Positions 10,179 through 21,586 are shown, counted from the stretch's first letter. The stretch is 64,000 nt of DNA from Breznakibacter sp047600785 (GCA_047600785.1 JASGKH010000002.1:682001-746000), one strand, 5' to 3'. The notes: generated by a model not told the origin, from the letters alone. Program-made: numbers and translations.

Positions 10179-10208
10179 CAAAAGTAGAGGAAATTTTGAA
10201 ATCGCAAA
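10179..10208 (-). promoter_or_regulatory. Bacteroidota-type promoter for tRNA-Ser
   Basis: On the minus strand there is TTTG (10208-10205), an 18-base spacer and TACTTTTG (10186-10179), matching the TTTG / TAnnTTTG consensus of the Bacteroidota primary sigma factor. It ends 41 bases upstream of the mature tRNA 5' end. Confidence 0.72.
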
Positions 10209-10264
10209 ACATGCGGGGAGTATTTTTTGCAAAAAGAGTAAGATTTTTTTAGCCACATCCCTTG

Positions 10265-11254
10265 TCAAACCAATGGTTCGGGCGTGTTGTGTGTAGCTAC
10301 CTGATATACAGGGATTACATCTTTTTGTAACGTTTTGAAATAGAGCCTCGTGTTTTCGTAGTTTTTGGTGAAGCCCAACACGTAACCGCCGCCGCCCGAT
10401 CCACACAATTTCAGGGTAAACAAATCGGTTTCAAGTCCTTCTATCCAGGAAGTTTGCACATTTTTGGGGATCATCGGTTCAAAGTGAATACCTTGCCACT
10501 GGGAAAGTTGTTTTAGCAACGCGAAAAAGTCGGTTACCTGCCCATTTACCAATGCGGAGATGCACTTGTTTACCAATGGTGTATATTCGTGGCGGAACAT
10601 GTTGGCAAATTTGCCATCTTCCATCTTCCGCATAAACTGCTGCACCAACGGGGCCGTTTTGCCAGGTGTACCTGTGTTGAGTAGGAAGATAGCGTCTTTG
10701 GTATCGATTTTCCATAACGGTAACTGTACCGGGACGATGGATTGCTCGTTTTGGATACAAAGAGGGTGGTTCAAATAGCATATCAGCGGGTCGATACCCG
10801 AACTTGTGCCGTGAAAATAACTCTCCAGGCTTGAAAGGTCGCGTTTGAGAGCTAACAATCTGGTATTTTCCATAAAGGGGTCGGGAGGTGTTTTGTTTAT
10901 GGCGTAACGGTTGTATATGGCTGCCACCAAAGCGCCACTACTGCCTAGCCCGTAGCTCTCGGGGATGGTCGATTCAAAAAATATCCCGTTCTGTACGTCA
11001 CGCTTCAACGCATTTAGGTCAATGGGCAACGGGGCCGTTTTGACTTGTTCTTCCAAATAGGTCACATAGTCCTGTAAATGCGTATTAGATGTTTCTGCAA
11101 AATCCAGATCGGTGTAACTGTTTTGGTTGACAAACGATAATTGGCCATTGAAATGTGAAAAGGGGATGGTTAATCCCATTGATCCCGTAATGATAGAATA
11201 CTCGCCGAAAAGCATCACTTTGGCGTAAAATAGGTCGTTGTGCGAAATAGCCAT
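10265..11254 (-). CDS. mvk: Mevalonate kinase (GHMP family)
   Basis: This 329-residue cytoplasmic GHMP kinase would phosphorylate mevalonate to 5-phosphomevalonate with ATP. Motif 1 is near the start (AKVMLFGEYSIITG), the P-loop-like motif 2 is STIPESYGLGSSGALVAA at about residue 115, and the C-terminal glycine-rich motif 3 is LKLCGSGGGGYVLGF. Length and order fit bacterial mevalonate kinases. It is the last gene of the minus-strand mevalonate cluster, 61 bp after the decarboxylase. The neighbours make the mevalonate assignment much stronger than the kinase motifs alone, which are shared with phosphomevalonate and galactokinase-type enzymes. Confidence 0.85.
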   Translation of the reverse strand: MAISHNDLFYAKVMLFGEYSIITGSMGLTIPFSHFNGQLSFVNQNSYTDLDFAETSNTHLQDYVTYLEEQVKTAPLPIDLNALKRDVQNGIFFESTIPESYGLGSSGALVAAIYNRYAINKTPPDPFMENTRLLALKRDLSSLESYFHGTSSGIDPLICYLNHPLCIQNEQSIVPVQLPLWKIDTKDAIFLLNTGTPGKTAPLVQQFMRKMEDGKFANMFRHEYTPLVNKCISALVNGQVTDFFALLKQLSQWQGIHFEPMIPKNVQTSWIEGLETDLFTLKLCGSGGGGYVLGFTKNYENTRLYFKTLQKDVIPVYQVATHNTPEPLV

Positions 11255-11315
11255 TGATATGTATTGTTTTTAAGCTTGTCGGCTGCAAGGCTGCCGGTTC
11301 ATTTCTTATTTATCC

Positions 11316-12356
11316 TTATCTTGTTTTAGTTGGTCCGTGACCCATGTGGTCGTCAATCCAGCGGTTGTTTTCGCACAACGGCAAAAGTTCTGCGTGGATC
11401 CATTCGAGTACATCGTGACGCTGTGCACGCGGATAAAGCAAATGCACGTTGGGGCCTGCATCCAGGGTAAAGGCCACGGCAATGCCCGTACGGTCGCGGA
11501 AGCGACGTACTTTGTCCATAATTTGTAATGTCGCAGGTTTCATGAGCAGATAGCCGGGGTGTGAGCTCATCATTAACGCGTGCAGACTTAGCGCCTCTTC
11601 TTCGCACACTTCGATAAAAAGCGGCAGATTGCCTGTGCCGATGGCGTCGATGGCCAACCGTATGTGGCGGTGTGCTTGCTGAAGCCGCCCTTCTTTGTAC
11701 GGATGATTATCCATCAACCTGTGCCCTGCCGTACTGCTCACATCCTTTTGCGATGAATCGACGATCAATATCGTGTCGCAAAAGTCGGTGAACACATTGT
11801 CGACTTTTACCAAGGGGGAAGCAAAATGGTCGTCCGAGCCGGGCAATGCATCGGTTTTGCCCCATACGGCCCATTGCGGGTGCAACGAACGTACTGCACT
11901 GCCCGATCCCAGGCGCGACAGTTCCGAAGCTCCGATAGGAGAAAAAGTCGATCGTGTTCCGGCTAGCGCGAGTGCAATCTCTTCGATGCACAAAGCCAAC
12001 GCGCTCATGGCACTTGCCGAAGAGGCAATGCCTGCCGAATGTGGAAAACTATTGGACGACTGTACCTCAAAATGATAGTGGCCTAATTGTGGATATTTGT
12101 CCAATACATGGCCAAAAAACGACTCAAGCTTGGGCGAGAACGACTCTTTGGCTTTTTGATGGAACGAAAAGGAATAGAGCGTTTCTCCGGCCTGTTTGGG
12201 GCGGTAAGTAACGGACGTATGTGTGACCGATCGGCTTAGCGTCATGCTCAGCGAAGGGTTCATCGGTATTTGTTGAGCTTTTTTGCCCCAATATTTGACA
12301 ATGGCAATGTTAGAGGGGCTTTGCCATGTCACGTGACCTTGCGGTGCAGTTGTCAT
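11316..12356 (-). CDS. mvaD: Diphosphomevalonate decarboxylase
   Basis: This 346-residue protein has the signature start of mevalonate-diphosphate decarboxylases, SPSNIAIVKYWGKK, followed by NPSLSMTLS, the ATP-binding segment FPHSAGIASSASAMSALAL, LGSGSAVRSLHPQWAVWG, and the catalytic-Asp motif TLDAGPNVHLLYP near residue 300. It makes isopentenyl diphosphate by ATP-dependent decarboxylation. Its start overlaps the stop of the upstream GHMP kinase by 4 bases, so translation is probably coupled. Some family members act on the monophosphate instead; the residues I can see do not exclude that, but the extra kinase next door favours the classic route. Confidence 0.92.
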   Translation of the reverse strand: MTTAPQGHVTWQSPSNIAIVKYWGKKAQQIPMNPSLSMTLSRSVTHTSVTYRPKQAGETLYSFSFHQKAKESFSPKLESFFGHVLDKYPQLGHYHFEVQSSNSFPHSAGIASSASAMSALALCIEEIALALAGTRSTFSPIGASELSRLGSGSAVRSLHPQWAVWGKTDALPGSDDHFASPLVKVDNVFTDFCDTILIVDSSQKDVSSTAGHRLMDNHPYKEGRLQQAHRHIRLAIDAIGTGNLPLFIEVCEEEALSLHALMMSSHPGYLLMKPATLQIMDKVRRFRDRTGIAVAFTLDAGPNVHLLYPRAQRHDVLEWIHAELLPLCENNRWIDDHMGHGPTKTR

Positions 12357-13279
12357 GCGTTGTTCAGAACTATTTGGTGGAACCTAAACAAAGTAGGGTA
12401 GCCTTTGGTTGAAAAATAGCGTAAAGTTTCTTCGGGGGCAAGTTCCGAAGCGGCCATTACAAAGTCGCCGCCCCATGCCCCAAGGCTCTTTACGGCACCG
12501 TTAAAGTCGCCGAAAAAACGATCTTTGACAGGGGTGATCCCGATTTGTGCCGACACGACGGCCTCGTGTTTTTCCATCAGCTCCATGAACTCTTGCAACT
12601 GTTGGCATTGGCCCATTTGTAAACTTAGTTGCGACACATGGTCGATGATCGTTTGGGCTGGGCTGCCTTTTCTGTCGAAATGTGCCACGGCGTGACGGCT
12701 ATCCTGCTTCTGCCCCAGAAATACAAAGCAAAGATGGTCGGCAAACGGAGGATGGAACGAAGTGGGTTCGATCATTGGTTTCTCATTATCCAGACGGTAA
12801 AACAAGGGGCCCGTTGCCCGGGCACAGGCCACGTCATAGCCGGAGCCGCCCAGCGTGCGGCGCGACAGTTCAAAGGCATCGATGTTCAGCCATTGTGATA
12901 AATTGGCGATAAGCGTGCTGCTGCTTCCCCATCCCCACGATGGGGCGAACCCGAGAGTGTGGATGACATGGACCCCTAACAGCTTTTCGGGCTGATGGTT
13001 TGCCATTGCCAGTGCGGTGTGTAATATTTGGGCGATGATGCCAGCGCGTTTGGGGGTGGAAGTCGTCAATACATCCAGTCTGGGGCCAAATTTTGCGGAG
13101 AACCATTCGTGCCCCAGATACAGGCTTGTCCAGGTAAAGCAGCCGGCTTCCCCTTGCGCCACTTCCATGCATTGCCCTTGTTTAAGCGGGACGGCCAATG
13201 CTTTTGCTCCGTGCAGGACAAGATATTCGCCCGAAATGAGCAGTTTTCCGTTGGCATAAAAGGAGAGGGGCTGCATCAT
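12353..13279 (-). CDS. GHMP kinase of the Bacteroidota GYDIA type, candidate phosphomevalonate kinase
   Basis: This 308-residue protein opens with the GHMP motif ANGKLLISGEYLVLHGAKAL and has the family's namesake segment as GGSGYDVACARATGP around residue 145, with the ATP loop FAPSWGWGSSSTLIA before it. Its position, overlapping both mvaA (4 bases) and mvaD (4 bases) in a complete mevalonate operon that otherwise lacks a phosphomevalonate kinase, makes phosphorylation of 5-phosphomevalonate the most likely role. This is inference from context; the sequence is far from textbook phosphomevalonate kinases. Of its two adjacent ATG codons, the first overlaps the stop of mvaA as ATGATG. Confidence 0.8.
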   Translation of the reverse strand: MMQPLSFYANGKLLISGEYLVLHGAKALAVPLKQGQCMEVAQGEAGCFTWTSLYLGHEWFSAKFGPRLDVLTTSTPKRAGIIAQILHTALAMANHQPEKLLGVHVIHTLGFAPSWGWGSSSTLIANLSQWLNIDAFELSRRTLGGSGYDVACARATGPLFYRLDNEKPMIEPTSFHPPFADHLCFVFLGQKQDSRHAVAHFDRKGSPAQTIIDHVSQLSLQMGQCQQLQEFMELMEKHEAVVSAQIGITPVKDRFFGDFNGAVKSLGAWGGDFVMAASELAPEETLRYFSTKGYPTLFRFHQIVLNNA

Positions 13280-14574
13280 GGCTTGCGGGATTCCAGAAAT
13301 TCTTTTACCGACGAATAGCTCACTGTTTTGCCGGTGAAGTACTCTTTGGCGCTTTCTACTTGCACAGGTGTGGCATTCAGCGAGCGAAGGATGTTGGTAA
13401 TGTGCATTTTCATATGTCCCTTTTGGATGCCGTGCGTTACCAACGACGTCACGGCCATAAAGTTGTTGCTCAGCCCTGCCGCGGCCATGATCGACATCAA
13501 TGTCCGTGCATCGGGATGCCCCAGCAGCTGCATGGCTGTTTTGGCTAAAGGGTGAAGGGCGGTCAACCCACCCACGGTTCCTATAGCCAGCGGGATTTCC
13601 AGCGTATAAGCAAACGCATCGTCGGTTAGTTCGATGCGGGTGAGCGAACGGTATCGGCCCGGGGCCGATGCGTGTACGTGTCCGTTGGCCTCGATGGCCC
13701 TAAAATCGTTGCCCGTGGCCAATGCCACTGCATCAATGCCATTGAAGATACCTTTGTTGTGCGTGGCGGCCCTATAGGGGTCGTTTGTGGCGATATACAC
13801 TGCTTTTTCGAACCGTTGTGCAAATTCCTGTGGCGAATAAATGCCGCTCAACGGTGCAAGTTCGTCGATACGGCAACGGACCGTGCATGTTGCCGTGCAT
13901 TTGGGCGTATAGTTCGACAGGATGCACATGATGACCTGGGCCTTGTGGCTTTCGTTGGCCAGCGGCGACATGTTCAGCAGCGTCTCTAACGGGGGGCGCA
14001 TCGCTTCCAGACAACTGTTGATGAAGTTGGCTCCCATGGAATCTTGTGTGTCGAACTCCACCAGCAGTTGCCACAAATGACGGTCGCTATTGCCCGTGGA
14101 GCTCAGTTTAAAACCAAGGATGCCGCCGCCACGTTTTTCCATGTTTTGGGCAATCGGTTTGGCTGCTTTGCGTAATTGGCTTTCGATTATTGGAAGGTGG
14201 CTTTGCAGCAATTCATGCCTGCCACGCCATTCGAAATGGATTTGCCCTGTTTTGATCATTTGCGGCACGGAGGTACGGAACCCGCCACGTGTGGCCCAAA
14301 AGCCGGCTCCTTTTGCGGCGGCGGCCACCACAGAACTCTCTTCAATGACCATTGGCACATGGAACAACGTCCCGTCCACCAGGAAATTAGGGGCCACCCC
14401 AAACGGCAAAACGTAATTAGAGAGTGTATTCTCCGAAATATCGTCAAAAAGTTGTTGGTCGTGTGCATGCAAGTAACGGTCGAGCGTTTGTCCGAATCCG
14501 TCGTCCAGGCCCAGCTGTTGCGATAGTTGTGCAATTTTTTGGTTCCTGTGGAGTTTTGAAAAACCTTTTATCAT
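13276..14574 (-). CDS. mvaA: Class II hydroxymethylglutaryl-CoA reductase
   Basis: This 432-residue soluble enzyme has no membrane segments and matches the length of Pseudomonas mevalonii HMG-CoA reductase (428). The catalytic residues of class II enzymes are all visible: Glu in PMVIEESSVVAAAA (about 78), Lys in ATHNKGIF, Asp 16 residues later in ALATGNDFRAIEA, and the general-acid His in GIQKGHMKMH near the C-terminus. It reduces HMG-CoA to mevalonate with NAD(P)H. The P. mevalonii enzyme runs catabolically, but here the gene sits directly with the kinases, decarboxylase and isomerase of isoprenoid synthesis, so the biosynthetic direction is inferred. HMG-CoA would come from the upstream hydratase of the same cluster. 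Confidence 0.95.
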   Translation of the reverse strand: MIKGFSKLHRNQKIAQLSQQLGLDDGFGQTLDRYLHAHDQQLFDDISENTLSNYVLPFGVAPNFLVDGTLFHVPMVIEESSVVAAAAKGAGFWATRGGFRTSVPQMIKTGQIHFEWRGRHELLQSHLPIIESQLRKAAKPIAQNMEKRGGGILGFKLSSTGNSDRHLWQLLVEFDTQDSMGANFINSCLEAMRPPLETLLNMSPLANESHKAQVIMCILSNYTPKCTATCTVRCRIDELAPLSGIYSPQEFAQRFEKAVYIATNDPYRAATHNKGIFNGIDAVALATGNDFRAIEANGHVHASAPGRYRSLTRIELTDDAFAYTLEIPLAIGTVGGLTALHPLAKTAMQLLGHPDARTLMSIMAAAGLSNNFMAVTSLVTHGIQKGHMKMHITNILRSLNATPVQVESAKEYFTGKTVSYSSVKEFLESRKP

Positions 14575-14652
14575 TGTATTCTTTTTAGAACAAAAGAGGC
14601 AGAAGTAAGAAACGGTTAGTGCAGAGAATTAGACACGAACCGCGGAGTTTCT

Positions 14653-15645
14653 TCATCTCCTCTTCAAAAACGCTTCTGCCAGCATCCAGCCGTATTGCAA
14701 TTGTTCCACGTACTGGCGGAGGGTATCGTATCCGGAAGTGGCATGTTTCAGGAACATAGCGCCCATGCCGAACACGGCGGGCGTCTGAGATAATTTTACC
14801 AGATGATGGCCGTGCAACACCGAAGTGATGCCCCCCGATATGATCAACTGTTTACACCTCACGGCACTGTTTTCGGCCACAAGGGCATTTATGGTGCATA
14901 ACATTTCATCGGCAGTGTGGCCGATGTGGGCAAATGGTTCCATGGCCGACGCAACCGTTTCGTCGTGCCGCAACATCTCCAGTAGCGAAAAGTTGGTGCC
15001 GCCCAATGCGCCGAATTCAATGGCTTCGATGGGCAATGCCATGAGCTTTGCCAGGCTTTGCGGCCCCATGCCTTGCCCTACCTCTTTGACGATGATCCGT
15101 AATTTGGTCTCTTTCAAAAACCATTCGATCAGTTCGATGGGGGAGTGCAACAACCTGTCGCCTTCGGGCTGGAAAGCCTCTTGCAATGGGTTTACATGGA
15201 TGATGAGGCCGTCGGCCCTGAGCATCTCCACCATTTGGTCGATGCGGTGGAGCTGATGTCCCGTCAGTAATTTCTCTAGCTGGCAGATACCAAGGTTGGC
15301 GTACAACGGTTGCTCATCGCCAAGTATGCGGCGTACGTCGAAATCGGCCAAATGTGAGGCATCGTCGAGCAGCACACGGCACGACCCAAGTCCCATCCCC
15401 ATACCGAATTCACGGCAAGCTTGCGCCAGGTTGCGGTTAATGTTTCCGGCCAGTGCTGTGCCGCCCGTCATGCTTGATACCCACACGGGCAACCGCATGG
15501 TTTTTCCCGCAAAGGAAAACGGTTGCGGCAGTTGCCGGGGATGTGCCGACAACATGGGTTCATAATCGAAGCGGTTGTCGGCTTTCCCTTTTTCAATGCG
15601 TGATTGAAACGCAAGGTTTATATGGTCTTTTTTTCGGTCGGACAT
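14653..15645 (-). CDS. fni: Type 2 isopentenyl-diphosphate delta-isomerase (FMN-dependent)
   Basis: This 330-residue TIM-barrel flavoprotein interconverts IPP and DMAPP. Features of the Fni family seen in order are RKKDHINLA at the start, VSSMTGGTALAGNINRNLA, GMGMGLGSCR, the substrate loop HVNPLQEAFQPEGD, IVKEVGQGM, and the FMN-phosphate segment LIISGGITSVLHGH. The segment after the barrel strand reads EFGALGGTNFS, where many family members have VAGAGGTSW, a modest divergence. It is 78 bp upstream of mvaA on the same strand. The 185-bp gap between it and the acyl-CoA dehydrogenase could hold a promoter, but I found no clear consensus there. Confidence 0.9.
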   Translation of the reverse strand: MSDRKKDHINLAFQSRIEKGKADNRFDYEPMLSAHPRQLPQPFSFAGKTMRLPVWVSSMTGGTALAGNINRNLAQACREFGMGMGLGSCRVLLDDASHLADFDVRRILGDEQPLYANLGICQLEKLLTGHQLHRIDQMVEMLRADGLIIHVNPLQEAFQPEGDRLLHSPIELIEWFLKETKLRIIVKEVGQGMGPQSLAKLMALPIEAIEFGALGGTNFSLLEMLRHDETVASAMEPFAHIGHTADEMLCTINALVAENSAVRCKQLIISGGITSVLHGHHLVKLSQTPAVFGMGAMFLKHATSGYDTLRQYVEQLQYGWMLAEAFLKRR

Positions 15646-15830
15646 AAATTTTAAGCTCCAGAGGTGTTCGATTTTATGAGGACAGTTGTATTTTCATGAA
15701 GATTTCGACCCGGCTAAATTAGAGAATTAGTGTATGAGTTCCTTGATGCTTGGGACAGTTTCAACGCACAGGGCAATGAAACCTATTTCCTGATGGTTTG
15801 ATGACTAAAAGCCAATCGTTAACAACTATC

Positions 15831-16982
15831 TCAGTTTCCTGCCCCGATGTGTCTTGCAATTACCATCTGTAATATTTCCGACGTGCCTTCGCCGATTTGC
15901 AAAATGCGTTGGTCCCGGTAAAAGCGTTCCAGTTCATTATGCTTGAATAAGCCTGCTCCGCCTGCGATTTGTATGGCTTCGTCGGATACTTCTTTGGCTA
16001 TTTGGCTGCAATAGAGTTTCGACATAGCGGCTTCCTTGCCAAAAAGTGCGCCTTGGTCCTTAAGCCAGCAAGCCTTGTAAAGCGTGTTGCGCGCCAGTTC
16101 GATTTTCAGGGCCATATCGGCCAGCTTAAAGGCAATTACCTGGAACTTGTCGATGGTTTGTCCGAATTGTTTGCGTTGTGCGGCGTAAGCTTTGGCCTGT
16201 TCAAAGGCGCCTTGTGCCAATCCCAGTCCCATGGCGGCGATGGACAGACGGCCTCCGTCCAGCGTTTTCAACATTTGGCGGAGTCCCTTGCCACGTTCGC
16301 CCAGCAAAGCCGATTGGGGTATTTTTACCTGATCGAAACTGATTTGGGCCGTATCACTGGCACGCCACATCATCTTTCCCTGCATGCGCCGGGGGTTCAC
16401 GCCAGGGGCATTTCTATCGACCAACACGGTGGAATATTCCTTTTCGCCTTCGTGGTGCCCCGTAATGGCCAGCAATGTATAGCCTTGCAACAGGTTGTTG
16501 CTGCCGTTGGTAATATACCGTTTGGTGCCGTTGACCACCCAATGGCCATTGTCGTGTTGCACGGTGGTTTCCACGCCACGTGCATCACAGCCCGCATTCT
16601 CTTCGGTCAGGCAAAAGGCCCAGAGTGCTTCCCCGGAACAGAGAATGGGGAGTAGTTTCTCCTTCTGTTCGTCGGTGCCGTAGGTAACGATCGGGGCAAT
16701 GCCCAAACTATTATGCGCGGCCATAGTGGCTGCCTGCGAACCATCGATGCGTGCCAGTTCCTCCACGGCAATAATGTAGGAGAGGGTATCTTTGCCTCCG
16801 CCCCCCAATTTCCGGGGAACATCGATGCCAAAAAGGCCTGCTTGTCCCATTTTACGGGTCAATTCATCCGAAAAGGTCTCCGTTTCGTCGAGTTGCGCCG
16901 CTACAGGCCTGATCTGTGCTTCGGCAAATTGGCGGACGTATTCGCGCCATGCATCGTGTTCGTTGTTTAAAAATGGTGACAT
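15831..16982 (-). CDS. Acyl-CoA dehydrogenase, probably short/branched-chain
   Basis: This 383-residue FAD enzyme has standard acyl-CoA dehydrogenase domains: helical N-terminus, middle sheet with CLTEENAGCDARG, and a C-terminal helical domain with AAQRKQFGQTIDKFQ and the terminal QIGEGTSEILQ. Its place next to the methylcrotonyl-CoA carboxylase genes suggests isovaleryl-CoA to 3-methylcrotonyl-CoA oxidation. However, the catalytic base seems to be the Glu of IGEGTSE, the position used by short- and medium-chain enzymes, whereas classic isovaleryl-CoA dehydrogenases carry it about 120 residues earlier; that site here is LDGGRL, with Gly. So the family is certain but the substrate is open: isovaleryl-, 2-methylbutyryl- or butyryl-CoA. 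It is 79 bp downstream of the carboxylase alpha gene. Confidence 0.85.
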   Translation of the reverse strand: MSPFLNNEHDAWREYVRQFAEAQIRPVAAQLDETETFSDELTRKMGQAGLFGIDVPRKLGGGGKDTLSYIIAVEELARIDGSQAATMAAHNSLGIAPIVTYGTDEQKEKLLPILCSGEALWAFCLTEENAGCDARGVETTVQHDNGHWVVNGTKRYITNGSNNLLQGYTLLAITGHHEGEKEYSTVLVDRNAPGVNPRRMQGKMMWRASDTAQISFDQVKIPQSALLGERGKGLRQMLKTLDGGRLSIAAMGLGLAQGAFEQAKAYAAQRKQFGQTIDKFQVIAFKLADMALKIELARNTLYKACWLKDQGALFGKEAAMSKLYCSQIAKEVSDEAIQIAGGAGLFKHNELERFYRDQRILQIGEGTSEILQMVIARHIGAGN

Positions 16983-17061
16983 ATATATTGCTTAATATTT
17001 GTTGTTCTGAAACAGCTGCCAGTTGTGTTGATTTCTGAAAATCAGAATATATAACTAAATA

Positions 17062-19006
<1,945 letters not shown>

Positions 19007-19017
<11 letters not shown>

Positions 19018-19837
19018 TGGTTGGGTTGGATGCGTTTTGCCAATTGGTTTCGCGCCTGTCGAAAAAAGCCTGCACACCTTCCTGTCCTTCGTCCGATGCC
19101 CGCGCCGATGCGATGAGCCGTGTCACGAAATCGGTCAGTTCTGACTTGTCGGTTTGTTTTTCGGCCAATAGGTTTACCAAGTACTTGGTCGAGGCCATGG
19201 CTTCGGGACCGTTTTGCATCAATTTATTGACAAGGATCTGAAGATGTTCATCTTGTTTTCCGTTTTCCACCACTTCGTGTACCAATCCCAGGCGCTGGGC
19301 TTCGCTGGCCGAAAAGATTTCGCCCGTCAGCATGAACCTGCGTGTGGCCGAATGCCCCAATTTGTTGGATACGAACGGGGCAATGGTGGCGGGAATCAGT
19401 CCCAGCCTGACTTCGGGCAACGCAAACAGGGTATCGTGGGTGGCAATGGCCACATCGGCACAGGCAACCAGGCCGACGGCGCCGCCGAATGCACCCTTCT
19501 CTACTACGGCCACCACAGGCTTTGGGTAACTGTTTAGCGCATTGTAGGTGTCGAAGAACAGGCCGGCATCGGCCATGTTATGTTGGACGGACTGGGATTT
19601 ACCCTCTTTCATCCATTCAAGATCGGCACCCGATGAAAAGAAACCACCGTGTCCACGGACCACCAATGCCCTGATGAGCGGATCGTTGGACGACGCCTTG
19701 AGGAAGTCGCGGATGCCTGTAAGCATTTGGCGCGATATGGCGTTCTTTTTATCGGGGCGTGCCAGCGTGATGGTGGCCACGGCGTGTTGCATGTCAATGC
19801 CGACATGTGTTTGGGTTTTACATCCTGAATATGCCAT
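19007..19837 (-). CDS. 3-Methylglutaconyl-CoA hydratase (enoyl-CoA hydratase family)
   Basis: ATG 19837 gives a 276-residue crotonase-fold enzyme overlapping the end of the carboxylase beta gene by 20 bases and the start of the alpha gene by 11. The oxyanion-hole segments are FFSSGADLEWMKEG and KGAFGGAVGLVACADVAIA; SGADLEWM is typical of methylglutaconyl-CoA hydratases of leucine degradation. The reaction adds water to 3-methylglutaconyl-CoA and yields HMG-CoA, the direct substrate of the reductase encoded 4.4 kb downstream in the same cluster. Other enoyl-CoA hydratase roles are possible from the fold, but the position between the two carboxylase subunit genes argues strongly for this one. 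Confidence 0.88.
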
Positions 19838-21428
19838 AATGGTTTGTGTGTGGGTGGTGATGGATGGTTTGTACCAGAAGAGGGAGTAAATACGCAACAA
19901 TGGCGCGCGATTGGGCGGGATCGATCACGCCGTCGTCCCACAAACGGCTGGTACTGTAGTAGGCCGATCCTTCATGTTCATATTTTTGGTAAATGTCTTG
20001 TCTTATTTTGTCCAATTCTTCCTGTGCAACAGGTTGAGAGGCGGAGGCCGGTTGCTCTTTTTTCAGCGTCACCAATACGTCGGCGGCCTGTTTTGCCCCC
20101 ATCACCGATATGCGGGCATTGGGCCACATAAACAAAAAGCGCGGGTCATAGGCTCTGCCTGCCATGGCATAGTTGCCTGCGCCGTACGATCCTCCGATAA
20201 TGATGGTTAGGTAAGGCACCTGGCTGTTTGCCAGTGCGTTCACCATTTTTGCACCGTCTTTGGCAATGCCTTTGTGTTCATATTCTTTGCCCACCATAAA
20301 GCCCGTAATATTTTGCAGGAATAACATGGGGATCTTTCGGGTGTTGCAAAGTTGGATAAAATGCGCCCCTTTTTGGGCCGATTCGCCGAACAATACGCCG
20401 TTATTGGCCAAAATTCCCAGGGTGTTGCCGCCTATTCGTGCAAATCCGGTCACCAACGTGGGGCCGTACTCTTTTTTAAATTCCACGAACGATGTGCCGT
20501 CTGCCAATGTGTCGATGAGTTGGCGTACGTCGGGAAACAGGTCGCCCACAGGAGGGATGAGCCCGTAAATTTTATCGCCGTTCAACACGGGGCTTTGAAA
20601 GGAGAGGACATTGGCCGGTGGTCGTGAGGGCAGAGTGTCCACGATTTGCCGGCAAATTAGGATGGCGTGCGTGTCGTTATCTGCCAAATGGTCGGCCACG
20701 CCCGATAATCTGGCGTGTACATCGCCGCCGCCCAACTCTTCATCGGAGACTGTTTCGCCGGTGGCGGCCTTAACCAATGGCGGCCCGCCCAAAAAAATGG
20801 TGCCCTGGTTACGTACGATAACGGTTTCGTCGCACATGGCGGGGATATAGGCGCCTCCGGCCGTGCACGACCCCATGACCAAGGCTATCTGTGCAACGCC
20901 TTGGGCCGATAACCGGGCTTGGTTAAAGAAGATGCGGCCGAAGTCATTTTTGTCGGGAAACACGCTGGCCTGTTCGGGAAGGAACACACCGCCGCTATCT
21001 ACCATGTAAATGCACGGCAGGCTGTTCTGCATGGCGATTTCCTGCGCACGGAGATGCTTCTTTATGGTCTCTTTCACGTAGGTGCCGCCTTTGACGGTGG
21101 CATCGTTGGCCACGATCATCACATAGCGGTTTTGCACAAGCCCGATGCCCGTGATGATCCCAGCCCCCGGAAACGAATTGCCGTATTGTCCGTTGGCGGC
21201 TAACGGCGATAGTTCAAGGAACGGTGTGTGCGGATCTGTAAGGTAATCGATACGGGTGCGGACGGGAAGCTTGCCCCTTTCGGTATGCTTTTTCATGGCC
21301 TTGGGGCCACCACCGTGCGATGCTTCGTCCAGTCTGGTCTTCAATTCGTCGGCCAGGCCGGCGTTGATGTCGTACCTCCGTTGGTATTCGTGGCTTCCGA
21401 GGTCTATTTGGCTGGTCGGATCGATCAT
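19818..21428 (-). CDS. Methylcrotonyl-CoA carboxylase beta (carboxyltransferase) subunit
   Basis: This 536-residue protein has the two crotonase-like carboxyltransferase lobes. Signatures of methylcrotonyl-CoA carboxylase beta are GGTYVKETIKKHLRAQEIA, IFFNQARLSAQGVAQIALVM and MGSCTAGGAYIPAMCDE in the N-lobe, and FLQNITGFMVGKEYEHKGIA with GGSYGAGNYAMAGRAYDP in the C-lobe. Length and motifs separate it from propionyl-CoA carboxylase beta. It transfers carboxyl from biotin to 3-methylcrotonyl-CoA. It is the first gene of the nine-gene leucine/mevalonate cluster, with 158 bp of gap before the upstream oxygenase gene. Confidence 0.93.
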   Translation of the reverse strand: MIDPTSQIDLGSHEYQRRYDINAGLADELKTRLDEASHGGGPKAMKKHTERGKLPVRTRIDYLTDPHTPFLELSPLAANGQYGNSFPGAGIITGIGLVQNRYVMIVANDATVKGGTYVKETIKKHLRAQEIAMQNSLPCIYMVDSGGVFLPEQASVFPDKNDFGRIFFNQARLSAQGVAQIALVMGSCTAGGAYIPAMCDETVIVRNQGTIFLGGPPLVKAATGETVSDEELGGGDVHARLSGVADHLADNDTHAILICRQIVDTLPSRPPANVLSFQSPVLNGDKIYGLIPPVGDLFPDVRQLIDTLADGTSFVEFKKEYGPTLVTGFARIGGNTLGILANNGVLFGESAQKGAHFIQLCNTRKIPMLFLQNITGFMVGKEYEHKGIAKDGAKMVNALANSQVPYLTIIIGGSYGAGNYAMAGRAYDPRFLFMWPNARISVMGAKQAADVLVTLKKEQPASASQPVAQEELDKIRQDIYQKYEHEGSAYYSTSRLWDDGVIDPAQSRAIVAYLLPLLVQTIHHHPHTNHYGIFRM

Positions 21429-21586
21429 TGCTGGGGTGTTTTACGACAAATCAACCATCGTGAAGGCTGTTTGTTCAATGTTTGTTTAAGTTGTGTAGGA
21501 CAAAATACGGATTCCACGGCCTTTGACCGGTTTTTGTTCAGGTAGTTTGTTTAATGAATATCTGTGAATGATTATACAGGTATCCG

